This document shows, piece by piece, positions 1 through 3,367 of a stretch of DNA of 9,208 nucleotides. The notes under the pieces are model-generated. The model ran no database searches and was not told where the DNA came from. It saw nothing but the letters and a program-made list of their open reading frames with translations. Positions within the stretch are counted from its first letter, which is position 1; each line of letters opens with the position of its first letter. The DNA is taken from contig JASHUL010000210.1 in the NCBI GenBank assembly GCA_030039995.1, positions 1 to 9,208 on the forward strand, read 5' to 3'. Both the position numbers and the translations under genes were made by a program. The stretch comes from Thermoplasmata archaeon. Its GTDB lineage: Archaea; Thermoplasmatota; Thermoplasmata; Lutacidiplasmatales; UBA184.

Positions 1-188
1 CCGAGGCGTCCGAGGATCACCATCGCCGGTACCGCCGGCGCGGCCAGGATCGCCCAGGTCACGATCGGGTGCGACGAGAACGTGAGGGCCACGCCCGCCA
101 GCAGCGGAGCGAACACCCCGCCGTGCCGCCCCGGCCCCGCTCGGCGCCGCGTCGTCGGGGGGTCGGGGACACTCCGTACGGAAACCAT
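1..188 (-). CDS. N-terminal fragment of an unidentified membrane protein
   Basis: A minus-strand reading frame opens at the ATG complementary to 186-188 and runs without a stop off the left edge, giving 62 visible residues. The first 24 are basic and polar (a TTRRR stretch, then GPGRHGG). After that comes a strongly hydrophobic stretch beginning VFAPLLAGVALTF, then AILAAPAVPAMVILG. This looks like one or two membrane helices after a positively charged cytoplasmic N-terminus. Base order fits coding in this frame, and the opposite strand gives no comparable protein here. A GTG at 114-116, just before the hydrophobic part, is an alternative start and would leave more room for promoters facing the potassium channel gene. 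I cannot name the family; a permease such as an MFS-type transporter is possible but unsupported. Confidence 0.5.
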   Translation of the reverse strand, partial: MVSVRSVPDPPTTRRRAGPGRHGGVFAPLLAGVALTFSSHPIVTWAILAAPAVPAMVILGRL

Positions 189-197
189 GAAAACGGC
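181..197. promoter_or_regulatory. A/T-rich patch between divergent genes, possible shared promoter
   Basis: This is the only A/T-rich stretch (GAAACCATGAAAAC and its flanks) between the leftward membrane gene and the rightward potassium channel gene. It lies about 30-40 bases before the channel ATG at 225, which is compatible with a weak TATA-like element. It would also suit the leftward gene if that gene starts at the GTG at 114-116. It contains the upstream ATG of the leftward gene, so both uses cannot hold with that start. No clear BRE or canonical TATA box is visible. Confidence 0.3.
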
Positions 198-224
198 CTC
201 GTGCGTGCGACCCGGGGACCTCGG

Positions 225-1277
225 ATGCGCCGAAGCTACACGACGATCCTCCTGGCCCGCCTCTGGAAGTTCCTCGTCGCGTACGTCGTCGTGCTCGTCG
301 CCGCGGCCGTCGGGTTCTATCTCCTCGAATCGTACCACGGCGTCACCCAGCTGATCGACTCGTTCTACTGGGCGATGGTCACCCTCTCGACGATCGGCTA
401 CGGGGACCTCGTGCCGACCACGACCGCGGCGCGCGTGTTCACCATCGGGGTCGCCGCGACCGAGGTGTTCCTCGGCGCGTACCTCGTCACGGTCGTCATC
501 GCGGTGGTCGCGGAGGAGTCCCAGCACCGGCTGCTGGGCACGTTCGGCACGGACTTCCGGGACCACATCGTCGTGCTCGGCTACAGCCCGGTCGGCCGGT
601 CCGCGGTGCGAGAACTGCTCGCCCAGGACGAGAAGGTCGCGGTCGTGACCGAGGACTCGGCCGAGGTCGCGACGCTCCGTCGTCTCGCGGACGAGAAACA
701 GCTGTTCGCCACGTACGGGGCGCCGGGCGAGACCGAGATCCTGCGTCGGGTCAACGTGCCCGCGGCCCACTCCGTGATCGTCGCGACCGGGGACGACACC
801 ACGACGCTGGTCGCCGCGTTGAACGTCCGCGCCCTGCACCCGACGATCCGGATCGTCGTGTCGGTCTCGCGACCCGAGCTCAAGCAGACGCTGAAGGCGG
901 CCGGGGTCACGTACATCGCCTCCCCGGCCGAGATGGGCGGTCGGCTCTGCGCGGACGCCGCGTTCCGGCCGGAAGTCGCGAACATGGTCGAGGACCTCAC
1001 GACCACCGCGTTCGGCGCCGACATGGAGGAGTTCGTCCTGACCGAGCGCACGCCGATTGCGCGCCAACCGCTGCGCGAGGCCGAGGCGCTCGTCCGCGCC
1101 GCGTCGGACTGCATCGTCATCGGGTACGCGCGGCCGGGCGCCGACGGCGAGTACGTCACGGTCTTGAACCCCCCCGCGACGTTCCAGTTCCAGCCCCGGG
1201 ATGCCCTCATCGTCGTGGGGTCCCTCGCCAACCTGCATCGGATGCAGAAGTGGATCGGCGTCCCCCAAGGCCGCTGA
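225..1277 (+). CDS. Two-TM potassium channel with cytoplasmic RCK (TrkA-N/TrkA-C) domains
   Basis: The 350-residue product has the MthK-type layout. TM1 is about residues 16-34 and the pore helix about 45-55. The potassium selectivity filter TIGYGD is at 56-61 and TM2 is about 71-95. A TrkA-N/RCK Rossmann domain runs from about 113 (IVVLGYSPVG, glycine motif 119-124; acidic ED at 143-144 after the second strand). A TrkA-C domain lies from about 275 to the end. The protein should form a tetrameric K+ channel gated by ligand binding to the RCK ring. The ATG at 225 is preferred because the frame upstream (from 69) encodes Arg/Pro-rich sequence and overlaps the divergent gene; GTG at 201 is an alternative. 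The MthK calcium ligands (Asp184, Glu210, Glu212) align by eye with Ala166, Ser213 and Ser215, so gating by calcium at that site is unlikely. The family assignment is very secure; the gating ligand is unknown. Confidence 0.93.
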   Translation: MRRSYTTILLARLWKFLVAYVVVLVAAAVGFYLLESYHGVTQLIDSFYWAMVTLSTIGYGDLVPTTTAARVFTIGVAATEVFLGAYLVTVVIAVVAEESQHRLLGTFGTDFRDHIVVLGYSPVGRSAVRELLAQDEKVAVVTEDSAEVATLRRLADEKQLFATYGAPGETEILRRVNVPAAHSVIVATGDDTTTLVAALNVRALHPTIRIVVSVSRPELKQTLKAAGVTYIASPAEMGGRLCADAAFRPEVANMVEDLTTTAFGADMEEFVLTERTPIARQPLREAEALVRAASDCIVIGYARPGADGEYVTVLNPPATFQFQPRDALIVVGSLANLHRMQKWIGVPQGR

Positions 1278-1316
1278 CGTCCGAGCGGGGCGAGGCGCCG
1301 CACCCCCCCTCGGACG
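1278..1316 (+). terminator. Strong inverted repeat directly after the potassium channel stop
   Basis: CGTCCGAG (1278-1285) and CTCGGACG (1309-1316) are a perfect 8-base inverted repeat. Inside it, GGGG (1287-1290) can pair with the C-run (1303-1308), giving a long GC-rich stem-loop. It begins on the base after the channel stop codon. There is no T-tract after it, so it is not a classical intrinsic terminator. It may mark the mRNA 3' end, protect it, or separate the channel from the small membrane protein gene, whose promoter-like element begins eight bases beyond it. Confidence 0.45.
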
Positions 1317-1323
1317 CAAGGGT

Positions 1324-1335
1324 AGATTCAGATAC
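1324..1335 (+). promoter_or_regulatory. TATA-like element for the small membrane protein gene
   Basis: The sequence AGATTCAGATAC is an A/T-rich island in GC-rich surroundings. Its centre is about 29 bases before the ATG at 1359. Archaeal TATA boxes lie about 26 bases before the transcription start, so initiation would fall nearly on the ATG, giving a leaderless mRNA. No Shine-Dalgarno sequence precedes this ATG, which agrees. The match to consensus is weak. Confidence 0.4.
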
Positions 1336-1358
1336 TAGGTCCCGGCAAGTACTGCACC

Positions 1359-1742
1359 ATGCCGGACCCACCCCCCGCCGCCTCGATGACCAATCCGAAC
1401 GCACCGCCCGCGCCCCCCAACGCTCCCGGAGGGTACCCACCCCCGGCGTACGCCGGTTGGCAGGGCGCCCCGCCACCCCAGTACCGGCCGATGCTGCCGG
1501 CGTGGTTGAGCTTCGGCGGGATCCTCGTGATCGTCGGCGGGATCCTCGTCCTGGTCGGGTTTCTGCTGGACGCGGTCGCCAACTCCTCGGCCGCGTCGGG
1601 GATCGATACGACGTCCGCCGCCCAGAACTTCTACAACACGATGGCGATCGGCGATGCGCTCGTGGGCATCGGGATCTTCCTCGCGTTCCTCGGATGGCTG
1701 TTCCACCAGATGAGCCGCCACCGCCAGATGGGGATGCACTGA
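1359..1742 (+). CDS. Small two-helix membrane protein with proline-rich N-terminus
   Basis: The product has 127 residues. The first 47 contain 18 prolines with Ala, Gly, Asn and Tyr (for example GGYPPPAYAGW and GAPPPQYRP), typical of a disordered tail. Two hydrophobic helices follow, about 49-71 (FGGILVIVGGILVLVGFLL) and 96-115 (IGDALVGIGIFLAFLGWLF). The loop between them (72-95) is Ser/Ala/Thr-rich, and the short C-terminal tail is basic and His/Met-rich (HQMSRHRQMGMH). Both termini are probably on the same side of the membrane. Small proteins of this design are common in archaea and actinobacteria and usually lack a known function; I do not recognise a named family. The coding call rests on the helix pattern and a TATA-like box at the right distance. 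An ATG at residue 10 (1386) is an alternative start. It is convergent with the SnoaL-like gene, with only 48 bases between the stop codons. Confidence 0.75.
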   Translation: MPDPPPAASMTNPNAPPAPPNAPGGYPPPAYAGWQGAPPPQYRPMLPAWLSFGGILVIVGGILVLVGFLLDAVANSSAASGIDTTSAAQNFYNTMAIGDALVGIGIFLAFLGWLFHQMSRHRQMGMH

Positions 1743-1761
1743 GCCACCTCCGTCGTCCGGG

Positions 1762-1786
1762 CGAACCCCTTCCCCTTGCGGGGTCG
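1762..1786 (-). terminator. Short hairpin in the convergent gap
   Basis: On the minus strand, CCCC-GCAA-GGGG (complement of 1772-1783) forms a 4-bp stem capped by a GNRA-type tetraloop, seven bases after the stop of the SnoaL-like gene. A second G-run (complement of 1766-1769) allows an alternative, longer pairing with the same C-run. The site sits between two convergent stop codons and could serve both transcripts. There is no T-tract, and a 4-bp stem is weak evidence. Confidence 0.25.
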
Positions 1787-1790
1787 GTGC

Positions 1791-2198
1791 TCAGTAGCGC
1801 TTGACCCCCATCCGCTTCCAGACCGGTTCGTTGTCGGCGTAGACCTGCCAATGGACGATCGTGTGGTCGCGCACGACCGCGCGCCACGCCGCCGGGACGG
1901 TCCACCGGTTCTCGGCCGGCAGGCTCTCCCCGACCGCGACCGTCCCGCTCGCGGTGCCGAACAGCGCCACGACCCGTCCGTTCTGGAACCACTCCTTGAC
2001 CGCGAGGTGGTAGTCGGGGAACGCCGCGAAGTACGCCCGCCAGCTCTCGCGGAGCCGGTCGCGGCCGCGGACCTCTTGGCCGAGCCCGTCGACGAACAGG
2101 TGGTCGTCGGACAGCATCGCGACGACGCTCTCGAGGTCGTGCCGATTGATCTCGTTGACGAACTTCAAGGCGGTGCGCGCGATGTCGGACTCCGGCAT
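1791..2198 (-). CDS. SnoaL-like / NTF2-like small protein (polyketide cyclase fold)
   Basis: The product has 135 residues, the usual length for a SnoaL-like domain of the NTF2-like superfamily. An N-terminal helix (ARTALKFVNEINRHDLESVVAML) leads into DDHLFVDGLGQEVRGRDRLRE, where the GRD-and-helix pattern is typical of the family. AYFAAFPDYHLAVKEWFQNG and strands ending in HWQVYADNEPVWKRMG follow. The fold makes a cone-shaped pocket used for small ligands; members may be isomerases, cyclases, or binding proteins without catalysis, so the substrate cannot be stated. The start at 2198 is chosen over the upstream ATG at 2249 for three reasons: a GGGAG lies five bases before it, the extra 17 residues of the longer form are Pro/Arg/Gly filler, and the likely TATA box would put transcription initiation downstream of 2249. 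It lies 60 bases after the methyltransferase stop on the same strand and may be co-transcribed with it. Confidence 0.85.
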   Translation of the reverse strand: MPESDIARTALKFVNEINRHDLESVVAMLSDDHLFVDGLGQEVRGRDRLRESWRAYFAAFPDYHLAVKEWFQNGRVVALFGTASGTVAVGESLPAENRWTVPAAWRAVVRDHTIVHWQVYADNEPVWKRMGVKRY

Positions 2199-2258
2199 CC
2201 CGACTCCCGGCGGCGGTCCCGGACGGGGCCGTCGTGACCCCGGCGGCATCGCGTTCGA

Positions 2259-2272
2259 CTAGATTCTACTTT
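2259..2272 (-). promoter_or_regulatory. TATA-like element for the SnoaL-like gene
   Basis: On the minus strand this reads AAGTAGAATCTAGT, an A/T-rich island overlapping the methyltransferase stop codon. Its centre predicts initiation near 2239, giving a leader of about 41 bases that carries the GGGAG ribosome-binding sequence before the ATG at 2198. This supports the short form of the protein and suggests the gene can be expressed separately from the methyltransferase. Confidence 0.35.
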
Positions 2273-2984
2273 CCGGGAGAGGCCCCCGGACCGCCGAGGC
2301 CGCGTCCGGCGCGGTCGCCGAGCCCGTTCCCTTCTGCACGAGGAAGAGCGCGTGGCGCGCGGCCCCTTCCGGCACGATCGTCCGGCGGAGGATCCGGAAG
2401 CCCCGCTCCCGGAACCATCCCTCGTAGGTCCCCGTGTCCGCGTGGCTCCAGTACATCTTCGCGTTCGAGCCGAGCCACCCTTCCTCGACGCCCGTCCACG
2501 CGGACGCGCCGGTCGTCACGAGGAAGAGCCCCCCGGGGCGCAGCCATCGGCGGACCTCGGAGAGCAGACCGGGCTGTTCCGCGAGCGGCACGTGGATGAG
2601 CGAGTAGAGGCAGACGACGCCCCCGAAGGCGCGGTCGGGGAAGGCGAGCTGGGTCATGTCCGCCCGAACGAACCGGACCTTCGGCAGCAGCCGACGGGCG
2701 CGCTCGATCTGGACGTCCGAGATGTCGACGCCGGTGAGACGGAACCGGCCGCTGAGCAGTTCGGCCTCGGGGACCCCGCATCCGCATCCCAGGTCGAGGA
2801 CCTCGGTGCCCGGCGCGAGCATCCGGAAGAACGGAGCGAGCCAGTCCCGGTAGTCGGCGTTCGTGTGGTGGAACGCGTCCGCCGTCGAGCCGGGAGGGCG
2901 GTAGATCGTGGAGACGTGGTTCCACCCGTCCCGCACGATTCGCTTCGGGTCGCCCGCGTCGTGCGGGCGGTCGGCCGCGGCCAT
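2259..2984 (-). CDS. Class I SAM-dependent methyltransferase
   Basis: The 241-residue product has the standard class I methyltransferase fold. Motif I is VLDLGCGCGVPEAELL (from about 62). The ribose-binding acid follows in GVDISDVQIERARR (Asp87). FVRADMTQLAFPD carries the adenine-site Asp. The later strand-helix unit CLYSLIHVPLAEQPGLLSEVRRWLRPGGLFLVTTG is characteristic of UbiE/Methyltransf_11-like enzymes. The C-terminal part, with conserved-looking aromatic sequence (MYWSHADTGTYEGWFRERGF), probably shapes the acceptor site. The acceptor is unknown and is most likely a small molecule. The N-terminal helix (IVRDGWNHVSTIYRPP) resembles the cap of such enzymes. ATG 2984 is supported by a CATAAAC box about 27 bases upstream; the open frame beyond it is Arg-rich shadow sequence overlapping the zinc-ribbon gene. 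The gene is followed by the SnoaL-like gene on the same strand. Confidence 0.92.
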   Translation of the reverse strand: MAAADRPHDAGDPKRIVRDGWNHVSTIYRPPGSTADAFHHTNADYRDWLAPFFRMLAPGTEVLDLGCGCGVPEAELLSGRFRLTGVDISDVQIERARRLLPKVRFVRADMTQLAFPDRAFGGVVCLYSLIHVPLAEQPGLLSEVRRWLRPGGLFLVTTGASAWTGVEEGWLGSNAKMYWSHADTGTYEGWFRERGFRILRRTIVPEGAARHALFLVQKGTGSATAPDAASAVRGPLPESRI

Positions 2985-3005
2985 GGACGTACCACGTCGC
3001 CGCTC

Positions 3006-3020
3006 CTGTTTATGCGTATG
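3006..3020 (-). promoter_or_regulatory. TATA box for the methyltransferase gene
   Basis: The minus strand reads CATACGCATAAACAG here. The CATAAAC core (3008-3014) is centred about 27 bases before the ATG at 2984, so transcription should begin at or within a couple of bases of the start codon. This is the archaeal leaderless arrangement, and no Shine-Dalgarno sequence is seen next to this ATG. Confidence 0.5.
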
Positions 3021-3023
3021 CGT

Positions 3024-3041
3024 GCGGGCTGCGGCGCCCGC
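3024..3041 (-). terminator. Inverted repeat after the zinc-ribbon gene
   Basis: GCGGGC (3024-3029) and GCCCGC (3036-3041) form a perfect 6-bp stem with a 6-base loop. It lies 11 bases downstream of the stop of the zinc-ribbon gene on the minus strand and just upstream of the methyltransferase TATA box. It could end the zinc-ribbon transcript. No T-tract follows, so the role is inferred from position only. Confidence 0.35.
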
Positions 3042-3052
3042 CCTCCGTCCCG

Positions 3053-3301
3053 TCAGGGCGGCGGGGGCGGAGGGGGTGGCGGAGGCGGCGGCGGGTCCGC
3101 CGAGCTCCCGTCCTTCTTCTTGCCGACCTTCTTCACGTCGGCCTCGAGCTTCTTGACGCCGCTCATGATCCCGTGGCCGATCTTCCCGGTGACCTCCTTC
3201 GTCTCCCCGACCGTGTGCTGCATGGTGCCGACCTTGCGGCCGCACGCGTCGCACACCGTCGCGTCGTTCGGGAGCTCCTTGCCGCACCCTTCGCACTTCA
3301 T
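3053..3301 (-). CDS. Small zinc-ribbon protein with C-terminal polyproline tail
   Basis: The product has 82 residues. It starts MKCEGCGKELPNDATVCDACG, a zinc ribbon with CxxC pairs at 3/6 and 17/20, as in many small archaeal zinc-ribbon proteins (zinc_ribbon_2/DZR type). Residues about 26-72 (VGETKEVTGKIGHGIMSGVKKLEADVKKVGKKKDG) are polar, with a lysine-rich amphipathic helix. The protein ends in an unbroken run of 13 prolines directly before the stop. No membrane helix is present, so it is presumably cytoplasmic, and its partner is unknown. The ATG at 3301 is chosen because a GGAGG lies seven bases before it and the zinc ribbon starts at residue 3; the open frame extends ten residues upstream without merit. 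The promoter element at 3345-3357 and the hairpin at 3024-3041 suggest a single-gene transcript. Confidence 0.87.
   Translation of the reverse strand: MKCEGCGKELPNDATVCDACGRKVGTMQHTVGETKEVTGKIGHGIMSGVKKLEADVKKVGKKKDGSSADPPPPPPPPPPPPP
3056..3097 (+). repeat. G-rich low-complexity tract encoding the polyproline tail
   Basis: The plus strand is almost pure G with single C, A or T interruptions, containing runs GGG, GGGGG, GGGGG and GGG separated by short spacers. The minus strand encodes the 13 terminal prolines of the zinc-ribbon protein with mixed CCG, CCC, CCT and CCA codons. The tract meets a relaxed G-quadruplex pattern on the plus strand, which is the template strand for the zinc-ribbon gene. 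Mixed codons suggest that the proline run is kept at protein level and is not simply a slippage product. Confidence 0.5.
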
Positions 3302-3308
3302 CGGACCT

Positions 3309-3313
3309 TCCTC
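3309..3313 (-). promoter_or_regulatory. Shine-Dalgarno site of the zinc-ribbon gene
   Basis: On the minus strand GGAGG (complement of CCTCC) sits seven bases before the ATG at 3301. It is the best ribosome-binding sequence in the window and decides the start in favour of MKCEGC over the upstream in-frame ATG at 3331. Confidence 0.7.
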
Positions 3314-3344
3314 CCCCCGGGACCCGGTCAAGGAGGGGGAACTG

Positions 3345-3357
3345 GGATTTCTACCTT
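3345..3357 (-). promoter_or_regulatory. TATA-like element for the zinc-ribbon gene
   Basis: The minus strand reads AAGGTAGAAATCC here, between the permease stop and the zinc-ribbon gene. Its centre places initiation near 3324, giving a leader of about 23 bases that includes the GGAGG site. So this gene appears to be led, unlike the nearly leaderless methyltransferase and ABC ATPase genes. Confidence 0.4.
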
Positions 3358-3367
3358 GGTGCCCCGT

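Noticed and set aside
69..224. Upstream extension of the potassium channel frame to the ATG at 69
   Set aside because: The 52 extra residues are Arg/Pro-rich, resemble no channel N-terminus and overlap the divergent membrane-protein gene.
2199..2249. Longer form of the SnoaL-like protein starting at 2249
   Set aside because: The extra 17 residues are Pro/Arg/Gly only, and the likely promoter would start transcription downstream of that ATG; GGGAG precedes the ATG at 2198.
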